Assembly (NCBI RefSeq): GCF_036669915.1
Contig: NC_089313.1
Span: forward strand, 12,356,292 to 12,420,291
DNA from: Pocillopora verrucosa
Lineage: Eukaryota; Cnidaria; Anthozoa; Scleractinia; Pocilloporidae
Length of the DNA stretch: 64,000 nt
Direction of reading: 5' to 3'
Below the pieces are notes generated by a model. The model was not told the DNA's origin. It did not search any database and was given only the letters and a program-made list of their open reading frames with translations. Of the stretch, positions 1 through 12,480 are shown piece after piece (the first letter of the stretch is position 1; each line of letters begins with the position of its first letter). The position numbers and the translations under genes are program-made.

Positions 1-1790
1 TTATGCCGAAGTGAAGACGTCGAACCGTCATGAACGGTTAATGCGTCGAATTTAAGGGAAAATCTTAGTAGAAAAATAAATAAAGGTAAATAAACTTTAA
101 AAATAGACGGCAACGTTTTACCACATGTCGCCGCTCTATGACATTATTTCACTTCTGCTGTGAAAAGTAATATGTACCTCGTTGTCTGCTGATATTTTAC
201 TTGTTATTCATTATAAATTTATTATAAACAAAATTCTAGTGCCCAGACTTAATACTTTAAATCCGGCGTGATGTCATGAAGTGACGGCATAAACACGTTA
301 CCATGCAACTAGTCATAAACAAATCAAAACTTTCTTTCGCATCAAGAACTCGGTTCATGCTAAAGCACCGTGAAAGAGAATACATTTTTCTAGTTTATCG
401 AATGCTTTGAATGAAGATATCAGTTACAAAATGAACAAAAACAGCTCAGGTGACGAAGAGTCTGTGAGGAAATCCTGTTCTGCAAAACTGGAGGCCTCAC
501 ATGGGGCACGGATCATGGCTAATGAGGTGGGCGTTTCCCATCATTAAACCTCCTTTTTTTCGTTAAAAAAGTGCGTTTAGTTATTTTAAAAGTTTCAATT
601 TGTTATCCGAGGGAGCATGCTGAAAAAAAGAAGCTCAAGTGATTTCATGACGAACGCGCAACTAGACCTGATTCAATATAGAAGCTGTGAAAATAGGTCG
701 TTATTGGTTCATTTCAATTGTAAAACGGTTCCCTCCAAAATTAGCTCATATTTAAGTCCGTTCAACATTGACGAAACATTTAACGCAACTGGAATTTTTC
801 TGCATTAAAGGCGTTCAGGTAACTAAGTTTGAAAAACTTTTTCTTCCTGGAGAGATGAAAAAGCGCGCGCAAATGAAATTCTTAGATTTTGATGCCACCC
901 TTCGACATACCACTATCTTCACGCGGGATTGCAAGTTGATAATGTTTTTTTATCCCAGCTTATATGCTCTCTTCTAATTTCGTTAATTAAAAAATTACTA
1001 TTTTAGGCAATTTTTTTTCAGTCTGCTAGCGAAAAGGAACAACTAACACAGAAGATCATCTACCTTGAAACACAGATTAATGGCTAGTTTTATGTGGTCA
1101 CGCATGCATAAAAAGAAAAGTGCGCTTGGACTAGGAAGCCATTTTACTAAGAGTTGCCGATGTTCAACCAACAATAAGTCGTTTACCCCCTCCCCCCTCC
1201 CTACTGCTTCTCGTTCCGTCATAAATAGTTCCGTTTTTAGTTTTTCCCGGTTTAATTTATTACTCAGACCTTGAATCTGTTCAATCTTTTATTGTAAGTT
1301 CTTGCAATATTCATTTACAGCTAAAGAGAAGGAGATCGCCTTTCCTAAACAAGCTCTCGTTGGGACAGACAAAGACATTGCTGATCTCAAAGAAAAACTT
1401 TCTAGGGGGGCCTTAATTTTACTGTCAAGAAGAGTAAACCAAAAGCAGAAGAGTCCCAGAGCAAACCACAAACATTTAATGGTGAGTATGTAAGCTAGGA
1501 TGGCGTCGTATCAACTGAGTGGTGACAACGCCTAATCCTTTTTTTTAACTTTCTAGGGAGTCCATATTCTTACCATCGCCCATTACATCCTATTCTGGCG
1601 AGCACTGTTTCCAGTAGAAAAAAATTAGTAAACTATAAAATGCCTGTTATAAGCTCCTCGCGTTTAAACTCGTAAGGTATTCGCCAGTAAGACAATATAC
1701 GGAAGTAAGTGTATTGCTTTTCAGTAAATTAAATGCCAAAAGTTAACCTGTAAACAATCATATCAAACTCATGGGGTACAAATAGTCTTA
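1..1790 (+). pseudogene. WFD-cassette gene copy 1 (pseudogene lacking all cassettes)
   Basis: Homologous to copies 2, 5 and 6. Exon 1 is 431-526 with an in-frame internal deletion of about 19 codons relative to the 153-nt standard exon, still ending MANE|GTGGGC. Exon 2 begins at 1022 and its donor has become GGCTAG instead of GGTTAG. Exon 3 begins at 1320 but an internal deletion shifts the frame after the coiled-coil start. Directly after exon 3 the sequence passes, at about 1545, to the 3' flank found after the last cassette in other copies, so every WFD exon has been deleted. Upstream 1-430 is the shared 5' block. Homology to the array ends near 1790. Confidence 0.65.
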
Positions 1791-2177
1791 ACATGAATAT
1801 GGTGACCACGCCCACTTCAACACCCCACTCAAATCGAGTGTAATTTTCGAATGTTTTACCATCGTGCGGATTCTCTACGGAAAAAGCATTTAATGTACCT
1901 CTGAAATATTAAACTATAATATTGTGGCTTTCTATTTCGCTAATTTTCTAACTTGAAGGTAAAGTTTTTCCCTCGTCATTTTTACCTTTTCTCCGAGCGG
2001 TTGCGTGAAATTAACAAGGCGTTTTTGATCAAAACACGACCGAGCGAAGGGTCTCGGGCGATATCTCTTTTACGCAGGCGCAAATTAAAAATGTACCGTC
2101 AGAATCAAAAAGAGGAACAAATTTCCTTTGTTTTGATATGTAAAGTGTCGAACAAAAAGCAGATTAACGCGCGTCAA

Positions 2178-2321
2178 ATGGCGTTTCAAAACAGCTTTAT
2201 CTTGCTCCTTTTGATTTTTTCCTGTTTTTTAAGCGTGAAAGCAGTAGGAGAGGGATCGGGAAACTCAGAAAGCGCTTCGGGAATTAATCTGCCATCGTTT
2301 ATTTACAAGATAAACAGGTAA
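2178..2321 (+). CDS. Short secreted-type ORF or first exon with signal peptide
   Basis: ATG at 2178 opens MAFQNSFILLLLIFSCFL, followed by a small-residue stretch and SVKAVGEGSGNSESASG: a basic-poor start, a strong hydrophobic core and a plausible cleavage site. The frame ends KINR-stop at 2321, but AACAG|GTAAGA at 2317/2318 is a good splice donor, so this may be the first exon (140 nt, phase 2) of a secreted or membrane protein. No convincing second exon was recognised downstream. An in-frame ATG at 1953 would add an unlikely basic extension. Confidence 0.4.
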   Translation: MAFQNSFILLLLIFSCFLSVKAVGEGSGNSESASGINLPSFIYKINR

Positions 2322-5300
2322 GATTTGTGAAGTTCGTTGAAATATGAAGTCTAAATAAATGCCCTTTTAAGCTTGTTTGCTGGATTTTTCGTAAACTTCC
2401 CTGATTAATTTTTCGTTTCAGCTTACTAACCTTATACTATTTCAAAGCAATTTAAAGACGAAGACGGAGAACCATGAGTCGTTCCTTTCAACAATCGTAA
2501 ACAAAGTGTTTGAGCAATCAGATATAGAATACTTTATTTAAGTGGGGGTCAATTTTTTGTGACAGCCGAAGATAGACATCTCTGAAACGTCTCTGAAACT
2601 CTTCAAGAGTTTACACTTCCGGTAATATTTTCCTCCTTCTCGCAACAGCGCAACAGACATTGTTAATCCTATGTAGTGTAGGTGTATCAGTTGTATTACG
2701 TCTTCAAAGTGATGCCATATAAGAAATCAAGTGTCTAAAAAGCCCTCAATTCAACCTAACACTCGAATTGATAGAGTCAAGATGGTGCAGTTGTCTTGCT
2801 CATTTGCAACTAACTGTAGAACCAAATGTTATTTTTCTCGCGCTGGCCAGGGACAGCAACAGCTCATACCTATAAATTCGTGGGCGTACAGCTTAAAAAA
2901 AAAATTGAGAGACGTCGATGTATCCCAAACATGCGTTTCGTCCGAGAAGAAGCTTATTCTAACGCGTATTGGCTTATTTGGAGAGTTGCGAAGACCGCGA
3001 TTTCACGATATGCCTCAAATATCGTGCACATCTTAGTGTGAGATTCAGACCTTCGGGTTCGTAAATGCCACTATCCTCCTCATAAAAATCGGAGACGTAA
3101 AGTTGAGAGAGAGTTGAATCTGAAGATGGCAGAAGAAATCAAAGCTGGTGGCGAGTCTTCCTGGTGGCAAGGCGACTGTAAACCTAATAGAACGCGTGCT
3201 GTAACTGCTATCTTGGAGTCGGCAATGATTAAGGAAGAAGGGCAAGAAGAGCGCTTATCTGAACATCAGTTTTCCTAACTGGTGATTTGTGACTGAGATG
3301 AACTTTATATCATATGATTTCTAGGGATACGCAGGTACTGTAGAGGCGCTCACATAAATAGAGGTGGGCGATCCTCCCTCTGACTTAAGAACTGCGACAA
3401 GTTTAGAGCTCAGACCAACTGACACAGTTTGGAGCACCTCAGGGTCTCACTAGGCTCATCACATTAGAAACCTTCAGCAAACTAATCGTAGAAGCGGGTG
3501 GTTATCGGTAACGTGCACAGATCTCTGAACGCGGGTCATGGCGAGAACTATATCCAATCCGTCACAGACAGAACAAGAAAGCGAGATATTCGTGCTAAAA
3601 GGAAGAACGTATCGAGACGTTTCAGTCATTGACTGCCATCCAAAAGCACCCTAACAAAGACAAACACAGTGAAGCTGACAAAAAAGAATCCGCTTATGAT
3701 AAGATCAAGAGGAAATAGACGAAGATTCTCTATTGCCATTCTCTAGGGGATGGCTACGTTCAAGGACGGACCTCAGGTAAAATTCTGACGAACAATCCCT
3801 AATTAGCCAAGTGGACTTTGGATGGGCTCTTTGGAAAACACAAAAAACAGCCACCTTTTCTCAGAAAGGAAAGAATTATCTCCTAGACGTGTGCTGGACA
3901 GTGGAGGAAACTTGCAAGGCAACCGCCTCTAATGTGACTTCCCAAATATCGAGTTTAAGAGACGACACCAGCCAGAAATGTTGTCTAAGACTGACCGGTT
4001 GATAGAGCAGCAAATCGCTCGATACTTCAAGCGGTTATCTGCCGTAACAAAAATTGGTTTACTGACGAGGTCCCTCTCTGTAAATATGAATGATGACGAA
4101 GAGGCCGATGCCGATGATCTAGCTTCAGAAGTCGAAACTGACCGAACAAGGCACAAGATAAGGAGGGAGCTTGCAAAATTTAGACGAAGACTGCAGCAGA
4201 GGGTACAGCTGCTATTAAGCTAAAAAAAAAATAACGACATTTGCATCTCACTTTTCTTTCATATTTATTGTCTTTGCTCACGAAAACAACTGATTTTTAT
4301 CAGGGGAAATTTGCAGGAAGCCTACTGGTCAAAATACTGCTGGCTCATTCTTAATAAATTTTATAAGTCACGCAATTAAACGCCGGCAACTCTCGATCTA
4401 GAGAGATGTAGATTTATATGTAGTAATAGAATGCTTGAAAAAATATGCAGATATTTTACGATCGAAGCAGGCAAATAATCATAGAGATCTGCAGATTATT
4501 CTGAAATTGCTATCTAGCAGACAGCATGAACAACGCGCTTGAATAATTCTTCCTAAGGAGAGCCTTCGGGTCACGCAACAGATGTTAGCTTAGCGGAGTT
4601 CTGCATGGAAATGTTCGATGGCGCTAATTGACAACGACAACCCTATTTTAATTTTATTTTCGGGATAGAAGCACAGTTTTTAGTTTGATAGAACTATTGA
4701 TATTTGCTCTCAAGCGAGAGCGCAGAATTTCTCGTCTGTAAAAGCCGAAGTTGTAGCACACTGAAACTTGTAGTGATGTCAACAAACACGCAGCATGTGA
4801 CTTTAAAAGCTCCTAAAATGAGCAATGACGATGATAAACAATCAAATTATAGACTAATGAATGTTTTGTGCCGTACAAAAGCCATATTTACTGATTTTAG
4901 GAAAAAATCTCCAAAGTAATAAACGACTGAAGAAAGAAACGCTACGATTTTCTCTTCGATTTTTCGCCCACATGCATCTCTCTAAACGTGAAATTTTCCA
5001 TTCCTACAAAAAATCTCGAAAGTTTTTCACATTTTTCACCTTTCTTGATCAATCATCTTGTATAAAGAGCCAAAAAATGTAGGTTTATTTGGTCAAGCGA
5101 CCGCCTAAAGCAAGAATTGCGTGACAGGTGTAGTTGAGAGAAACTTGTCACAGTTGCAGATTATAAGAGGCATCAAGACAAAAATACGGTAGCGCCCAAA
5201 GATTTTTTTGGTGATTTTCAGAGATGAAATGATGGGTTATAAAGGGGAATCAAGATTAGTGTTGTTTTTGGCAAGGGGAGATATTTGACCTCAAAGTTGT

Positions 5301-5639
5301 CAAATATTTGGATGAATCGAAAAGTCTAAAACACAGTCGTTTCTTTGCCTCTTTTGATTGACAAGCCGTCAATCAAATTGACTGATACTTGTGGCGAACA
5401 TTAACTGAGGATGGAAAAATATGTGTGCAAATTCTTAGAGTAATTGGTTAAATACCATCGCAATGAGAGCTTCATACATAATTTACCTATTTTGAAGCGA
5501 AAATGGCAATTTTGCAAATCCTGAAAAGTTTCCCTCAAAAACTAACAGAACTCCTTATAAAGGTCTTTTGTAAGTAAATAGGGATTGAAATAAAATATTC
5601 TGATGGATGTGATCTTTTGGTTAGGTTGAGTGAGGAGTA
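2322..5639. other. Intergenic or decayed region with short unidentified ORFs
   Basis: No gene recognised. Open pieces on the plus strand: 3127-3279 (starts MAEEIKAGGESSWWQ, 50 codons); about 3620-3718 (contains HPNKDKHSEADKK, which looks like the HPD loop and helix III of a J-domain, ends TAG); 3978-4223 (81 codons, basic and acidic helical). Spacing and broken frames suggest a decayed gene or retrocopy, but the pieces were not assigned to one protein. The rest (4230-5640) is AT-rich without visible signals. Confidence 0.3.
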
Positions 5640-6190
5640 CTGTATGTGGCAGTGGAGGCAGATGGTGCGCCATTTGGCAAGGATGACACGGTCACTGCAT
5701 ACTTAGTTAGCTTTCTCAACCTGCTGAACAGAGTACAAAGTTGTGATGATAATAATTTACTCCTTGGTGCCAACTGTGAAGAAGATCATCCACTCATGAA
5801 ATCTTACTCAAATCACCTGAGGAAAGAAATGGAACAGATTGAAAAGAAGACATTGAACACTGAGATAGTGGGTTTGTGTTCAAATTTGAACTGATACCAT
5901 CTGACATGAAATAAATGTCATCCCACTTACGAACTATAGGATATAGGAACTTCTGAAGATCATCTCTCTTTCAAAGGGCTCAGTTGTGAAACTTCACATT
6001 GGCATTTGTTGTCGTCGAATTCAGAGACGCAGTTTCTATTTACTCAACAGTCGAGGTGCACATTGAGCAAGTGGAAAAGCTAAAGACCTCACGCCAATAC
6101 TTTTTCAATGCCAACTGTTTGTTGCTTAATGGTGTCACTTCTACTGTGAGGACAGTTGGACACGAAGGGTAACATCTGGAATACTGTCTT
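5640..6190 (+). mobile_element. Degenerate transposon-encoded protein fragment
   Basis: ORF 5646-5894 contains GAPFGKDDT and GANCEEDHP, followed after a frame break by FKFELIPSDMK. This motif order is familiar from a large uncharacterised protein repeated many times in cnidarian and fish genomes, taken as transposon-derived. Stops and frameshifts are frequent after 5894; further pieces continue to about 6170. The transposon superfamily could not be assigned. Confidence 0.4.
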
Positions 6191-6469
6191 CCCACTTAAT
6201 ATAATCCTTTATCAACTCAGCTACTCTCCAGGTAATTAGTGGTTCACAATACAACAAAAGAAAGATGGTATTTTACATGACTTGTTCAGACGCTGGAGAT
6301 GCAAGAGTTGTGCCAACTCACTTACCACTTCCCTTAGGAGAATAGTTGTGATTAATCATGGAATACTCTGTCGATCTCAATCCTAAGTGACAGCCACACT
6401 GCCAACTAAACACTGGTTGACAAAGAAGAGCAGAAGACGCATTTTACATGTACATCTTCTTGGCAATTA

Positions 6470-6880
6470 TTGATCGATCACTTTAGAACAAACACCAGGA
6501 AGTTTTACCACACTGTTATTGGTACATTGCATAAACAAACAGATAGCACCCTCCATCTGCTCAACATTCTAGATATTCTAACAGTAAATAATTTGTATCA
6601 ACACAATGCTTTAAAGTTTTTCCATCTATGGCAGAAAGGCCTGCTTAAGTGGATCTACTCCAAAATCATTTTCAATATGCAAGTAGTATTCATGGATACA
6701 ACACCAGATATGCTCCCAAAACATTTATGTAAACCTTGAGTGTACAATAACTCTGGAGAACAAGCATTTGCAAAGAAAATAAAAAATGACCTTGACAAAA
6801 CAATAGAGAATCTCGATAAGGGAACATCGAAGTCATCACTGAAAGTCCCACTCTGAAACCAGAAGTGCCAGCGCCCACCC
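6470..6880 (+). mobile_element. LINE reverse transcriptase C-terminal fragment
   Basis: The open stretch 6470-6739 contains LLNILDILTVNNLYQHNALK and FHLWQKGLL, then a MDTTPDM segment. The order resembles the region downstream of the catalytic core in jockey/CR1-like LINE reverse transcriptases (KLxILxIxxLxxLxxxxFxYxxxxxLLP, then HxxxTR). Truncated on both sides with no intact element. Degenerate. Confidence 0.4.
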
Positions 6881-8040
6881 AAGCAGAAATAGAAAAGTTT
6901 TAATCAAAAACAAAGCCTGCTTGTCTGAGCATTTTAACCCGTATGCTGACCAATACATATTGCCCAATCACAAAATCCCAATCCAAACTTAGCGGCTATT
7001 TAGCCTCCTGGCTCTTCATTTGAACTATTCCTCAGTGTTCTAAGTATTTTGTATTTTAAATTTGTAATGTACAACAGTGTATAAAGTATTACATTTTATG
7101 CGTAAAAAATGGTCACTGAGTCACCAGGAACTGAGACCAATAATTTCAGACCTTTAATACAACTACCAGCCAGAAAAAGGAAACAAAAATTTGCTTCATA
7201 TGCCATTCAGACAGCAATCTATGAAGGTCAGTAAATCAAAGTAAACAAGTGAAAAAAACTTTGTAAAAGTGAGCAAAGAGAACTAGATGCTGTGCGCCAT
7301 GCATTGTCAGTAAGGCATATGCCCCTTGGAGATTTTATAGAATGATACAGTTGTAGTAAAGATAAACAAATTTAATGAAAATTAGACACCTTGCCTAGAG
7401 AAAAACACTGTCAGGGCTATGTAAATAGGTTTTAAATCGATACTTTGAACTATTTTTATTCGACCAAAGAATTCTTTTTATTGGTCTTGATATCTTGATA
7501 TTTACATGTTTGCAATGAAGATAAAGTCATACCAAGGGGTTAGACTTGTCTTTGTATAGATATTCCAGACTGTATTTTGATTTTTTTCTACCGTAATTTT
7601 AGCTTTTATCAATTTTTTTACTTTCTTATTTGAAATGGGTAATGATATAATTGTACATGGATCTCATACACGAGTAGCACCATGCACAAAAGTTTGCCAC
7701 TCTCATGCTGACAAACACCAAGAAGTTCAACACATCTCCCCTGCCCTGCAGGGACAAGGTTTCTCCTATTTTAAGAAACAGCTGCTAGTATGCAATGTCA
7801 CACAGTTGCATAATGCTATGAATAGCCTTGAGCCCTCATATAATAAACATAAACAATTTCAAACATTTCTTTAAGGAGGCATACTTTGCCTTAACTATTT
7901 AGGTCACCTCTAAAATGTGTTACGAGGCCCAGATGTTAGTGTATAATCTCCTTTTTTTGCCATCTTTTCATCCCCTGAATTTCTGTTACTCCCATAAATG
8001 CCAAAGTAAATTTAAACCACAAGGAATATATATATATATA
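6881..8040. other. AT-rich intergenic sequence, no gene seen
   Basis: No conserved ORF. A plus-strand ORF at 7635-7874 (79 codons) has no recognisable motif. A short (TA)n run lies at about 8025-8041 next to the Penelope-like element. Confidence 0.3.
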
Positions 8041-8113
8041 ATATGCATATCCACGCCTATTATTCAAATCTGCAAATAGGCGTCATGGTAAATTTCAATT
8101 CTCTGTTCAATTG

Positions 8114-8880
8114 TTACACAGTAGACAACTTCATTACGTTTCTTGAGTGATAATAATTCAGGTTGGTGGAAGATAAGTAATATTTCTTTGAAGCAGAGGT
8201 TGCATCTTTTGCTTGCACTGTTGTAGGGTGATCTTCATGAAAGGATGCGCCATGAAATAAAGTGGTCAATGTTATTTTCTTGAAGGGTCCAGATATGTTT
8301 GCTGAGTTCGGTAGAGGTTCTGTGTTTTGTGTGTTAGAACGATGCGGTGTGGTTTCTGTATCTAGTCTTGAAGTCGTTTTCTGTAAGTCTGATGTATGTC
8401 TCAGCGGTGGTGTTGTCCTCACGTGCGACAGTGGCTTGGTAGATTGGTGATGACTGGAAGCAGTTTCCGTTAAGTGAACATGTGATCTTCTGTTGACAGC
8501 TGCAAGTTTTGCTGTCTTTTGTGTTGGTGTTATGTATGGTGTCATTGATGTGTTTGGACGAATTTACAACGCATTTGTTGTGGTTGTCCATGATCTGTTA
8601 GGTGTTATTCATGCAACTGTAACTGATTTTGATTGTGTTACGATTAAAGATTCTTCTGAGTTTGTGGTCTTTCGAGAAATGCTTGTCTACTAGGGCAAAG
8701 AATTGGTGTCCAATATTGGTGCTGACAATTTTGCTGAATGGGGGGTTGTACCAGAGTATTTTGTTCCGTTATCTGCTTTTTGGTTGTTAGTTGTGGGTGG
8801 TTCGTAGTGTAGAGTGTACCAGTATCTGCATTCTTCGAGTGCTTATTGATATGGAGCCGCCCCTCCATATCAAAAAGCAT
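8114..8880 (-). pseudogene. Left-arm GIY-YIG endonuclease remnant (Penelope-like)
   Basis: Minus-strand frames 8880-8644, 8591-8334 and 8545-8114 join by frameshifts into one degenerate protein with the Cys cluster, the ENDFKTRYRNH region and ASKKYYLSSTNL at the end. GIY-YIG proteins nick target DNA during retrotransposition. Frame changes and an ETYIRLTEND segment in place of an EYIG-type core indicate that it is not functional. Confidence 0.6.
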
Positions 8881-8910
8881 TCATCAAGTGCTTTTTGATA
8901 TGGAGGAGCG

Positions 8911-9694
8911 GCTCCATATCAAAAAGCACTCGACGAATGCGGATACCAGTCCACTCTACATTATGAACCACCCATAACTAACAAACGAAAAGACAGTCAA
9001 CGGAACAACATACTCTGGTGCAACCCCCAATTCAGCAAAAATGTCAGCACCAATATCAGAGACAGATTCCTTGCCATAGAAGACAAGCGCTTCCCGAAAG
9101 ACCACAAACTTAAAAGAATCTTTAATCGTAACACAATCAAAACCTGCTACAGCTGCATGAATAACACTAAGCAGACCATCGAAAACAACAACAAACGCAT
9201 TTTAAATTCATCCAAACCCTTCAATGACACCGCAAATAACACCAACACAAAAGACGCCAAAACTTGGAGCTGCCAACAGAAGAACACATGCCCACTTAAC
9301 TGAAACTGCCTCCAGTCATCACTAATCTACCGAGCCACCGTCACACGTAAGGACAACAGCACCACTGAAACGTAAATCAGACTTACAGAAAACGACTTGA
9401 AGACTAGATACAGAAACCACACCACATCATTCCAACACACAAAACACAGAAACTCTACCGAATTCAGCAAACATACCTGGACCCTTAAAGAAAATAACAT
9501 TGACCACTTTATTTTATGGCACACCCTTTCATCAAGATCACCCTACAACAACGCAAGCAAAAGATGCAACCTCTGCCTCAAAGAAAAATTACTTATCATC
9601 CACCAACCTGAATTATCATCACTCAATAAACGTAATGAACACGTGTCTTCATGCCACCACAGAAAAACCAAATACTGTGTATATTAACAATTGA
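8911..9694 (+). pseudogene. Right-arm GIY-YIG endonuclease remnant (Penelope-like)
   Basis: The inverted counterpart of the left arm. The longest open piece is 9397-9687 (KTRYRNHTTSFQHTKHRNST, later RCNLCLKEKLLIIHQPELS), with an overlapping frame to 9694. Upstream 8911-9396 carries the same linker and Cys-cluster segments with stops. The divergence pattern relative to the left arm suggests two separate copies or an old palindrome, not a recent hairpin artefact. Confidence 0.6.
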
Positions 9695-9835
9695 ACAAAG
9701 CATTGAAATTTCCCGCCATGCCTTTATGCAAGTTTGTAAATTATATAAATGATGGTTATGAATATTCTTCACAATAAAATCCCCTGATGAGTGAGTAATC
9801 ACGAAAAAGGCTTGTAGGGATGAAAGTATAGTCTC

Positions 9836-10920
9836 TGTTTTTTCCCCTATCTCATAAATATTGCGCTCTACTTCTACGTATTAAGCACTGTACAACAGAA
9901 AAATCAGATCAGACTTCCTATATGTATATCTATGTATAGTTTTACGTGAGGCACATGTCTTGAAGGGGAGCTCATGAGATAGATTTCTAGCAAGCTACAA
10001 TCAACCTGACAACTAGCTTGCCGAGACTTTTCTCTTGAGGTAGTGATTGTCCTCTGAGATGACCAGTAAAAAGTCCTAAACCATTATAGAAAGAAAAGAA
10101 AGGCAAACTAAAGAAACATCCCCTGTGAATAAAGTTGTTGATGCAGACTCCTTAATTAATAACATGCCTTGGACACTCCACTCCATCCCACCAACAAGGA
10201 ATTGTTAGGTCTCTGAGGATAGTCTTGACTCCTGTGAAAATTGCACTTTTTCAGTCATTGCTCCCTCACTCTGGCCAAACAAATAGACAAAATAAGAACT
10301 GTAGCATGCTTAAGTTTCCTTAAGAGTAAAGTTAAGACATTTTCAATGAGTTATTCCTTTTAGCTTTCAAACACCTCAGATTTGTTCCTGCATTAACAAA
10401 TATTAAACTTATAATGCAATTAACATATGCATTACCAACTTTGATAGGTGCTTTTGATCAATTAGTACAAATAACAATATCATTACTATTATTATCATTA
10501 TTACTATGATTATACCAACACCCGATATATTAATAAGTTCATCTTTCTTTGAATCTGACATTGATCGACCAATCGGTGAGTCTAGATTCAACCTGGCTTT
10601 ATCAGACTATTGATCATAAAGCTCAGATGAAGAAAGGGATTTTAAAAGAAAAGGATATAAGCTAGTATATCTAAGCCCGTTTTCCTCAACTATCTCTATT
10701 ATTTAACAAGTGGTCAACTTCAACTGTTCTGAACAGTTCTCTGAAAAATATTTCAATTTTATAGTACAGTTTCTGTTTGACTATGTGCATAAGATAGTAG
10801 GTACATAGTTGTTGATTTATTGTTTGGGAATGTTTGCTCTACTATAAATTACTTTAGTAATTCAATCAATAATTTTTTGCTTTCTGCTTGTCCTGTATAT
10901 CTAATGCCCTACAATTTCCT
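9836..10920. other. AT-rich intergenic sequence, no gene seen
   Basis: Nothing recognisable. Contains short TAT/ATT-rich stretches (10470-10510). Confidence 0.3.
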
Positions 10921-10924
10921 TGAG

Positions 10925-11445
10925 GCAAGTGTTTTTCACATGAAAAAGCCAGTTGGAGGGCGTGGCCACCTCAGACAAACAAGTAAAGAAGATTCAGAGA
11001 TACCATGGTCTAACCATTACACATAACGTTCTGTCAACCTCAAATCCATCCGTGAGATAAATGTAGCTGTTTACACCATGAAAAAGAACTTGATAGCCAT
11101 CTTACACCACTCTATCCAAGCTGGAGATTCAGCAAAGAAACACAGATTTTGTCCCCCTGACAAGAACTCCTGGTTTGACAGGCAACAAGAACGTTCACCG
11201 ATAAAGGGATGACTGCTTGCCTCAGGTTTTTGTGGAATTGTTACACCCCACCCTTGTAATGTTAAGTTACACAGAACTGAAATGAATACATCAATTCTCT
11301 GGTTTGGGTTCAGTACCCAAAGAATAAATGTCATGATGTGAACGTGATTCCCTGTGCTGTGGTTTCTGCAGTATTACAATTTTATCATGGAACTGTTAGC
11401 TGCCAAAGATATCATCAAAGACCACCATATTTTCACTCAAACATT
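10925..11445 (+). mobile_element. Mutator-like transposase domain fragment
   Basis: Joining frames on the plus strand gives, in order: a KQVKKIQRYHGLTI segment, EINVAVYTMKKNLIAILHHS, a CPPDKNSW motif, DDCLPQVFVELLHP, then NSLVWVQYPKNK. This series matches the C-terminal half of the 'Mutator-like transposase domain' proteins common in invertebrates (AIxAIxxH, CPxxxxSWCxW, P.IF..L.P, TQNxNESxNSxxW). At least three frameshifts or stops separate the pieces, so this is a dead copy. No terminal repeats or target duplication were identified. Confidence 0.65.
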
Positions 11446-12480
11446 TCAATTTTCACTAGTTTGTACACTTGTGGATTTTAAAGCATGTTGTAATTCTAAA
11501 TAATTTTATCCGTAATTTAGTCTGTACTTTCCTAATAACTATTATAATTAGCTTTTATAATCATTAATTGCAAGTTGACTCAGAATAGACTTCTAGGAGA
11601 GGAAATAAACTACTGCATGGTTACTCTGGGAGACTAGAAAGACACAAAGGCAAAGAAGGTTCAAGTTAACCAACAAGCAAAGCAATTCTAATTTAGGCCA
11701 AATATGCAGATGAAAAATTAATGCACCCACCCAATCTCCCTACTTGGAGACTTGAGTTTATTAAGGAGCAAATGGTAGATCATGAAGACATTTAGTTAAT
11801 ACCATAAACTCATCTGAAAGTGGCAATCCCTTCTGCCACACTTACAAGTTCTTACATATCTTTGCCTAGTGATCCTTTTTATTCTTTACATTCCCCTTTG
11901 GGAGAGCCTTCATGTGTCTGCTTTAAATGCCAAGGTTAAAGCTACCACTCAAGCCCCAACCAAAGTACAGAACATGGAAAACTCAAACCTTCCAAAGACT
12001 GCTCACAAGAATTGACAGATTCAAAATTAATGTTCTTTTATACCATCTGTGTATGGCAAAGACAATTCCTAGTTTTACCTAGTCATAAACGATTTTCAAT
12101 GAGTAAATGTCAGTTTTACATAAACTAAGTCTTAATTAGTAAATTTGATACTAATAAACATAGATTTTATAATGCAAATTTTACCATGTATAGTAGTTTT
12201 TAAGGACCATGCATATGTTAAATTTTTTCCAAAATTACTTTAAATTTTCTGCAATTCAGCTTACTAGCTGCGATGTGATATTTTGTGCATATTTTGTGCC
12301 TGATAAATCCACTAAATTTATCAAATACTTATCCAGCTAAGAATTCAACCAAAGTTAATCCAACAACAAAGATAAGTCCACACTTTTGCCCCCCTCAGAC
12401 CGGAAGTAGCTTTATACCTTAACCAATCACAGAGATGCCATCAGCGACACACATGCCTCAGCCTTGAAATCAATAATTGA
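11446..12480. other. Intergenic sequence, no gene seen
   Basis: AT-rich, no open frame of note on either strand. Confidence 0.3.

Larger units (their letters stand above)
8041..9835. mobile_element. Penelope-like element fragments in head-to-head inverted repeat
   Basis: Two arms of about 0.8 kb are inverted about a centre near 8885. The left arm (minus, 8880 to about 8100) and right arm (plus, 8911-9687) encode the same protein segment: the end of a reverse transcriptase-linker region ([25 protein letters not shown] pieces), a Cys cluster (SCQQK..TC.LN), then a GIY-YIG-type endonuclease region (Y-x-ATV, ETYIRLTEND, RYRNH, ASKRCNLCLKEKLLI). Order and motifs match the C-terminal part of Penelope-like elements. 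Both copies are 5'-truncated and carry stops and frameshifts. The central 110 bp forms nested hairpins built from CTCCATATCAAAAAGCA. The right arm continues into the 3' tail at about 9785-9835. Confidence 0.75.

Noticed and set aside
1953..2177. In-frame N-terminal extension of the signal-peptide ORF
   Set aside because: Would bury the hydrophobic leader after 75 basic residues; the ATG at 2178 is more sensible.
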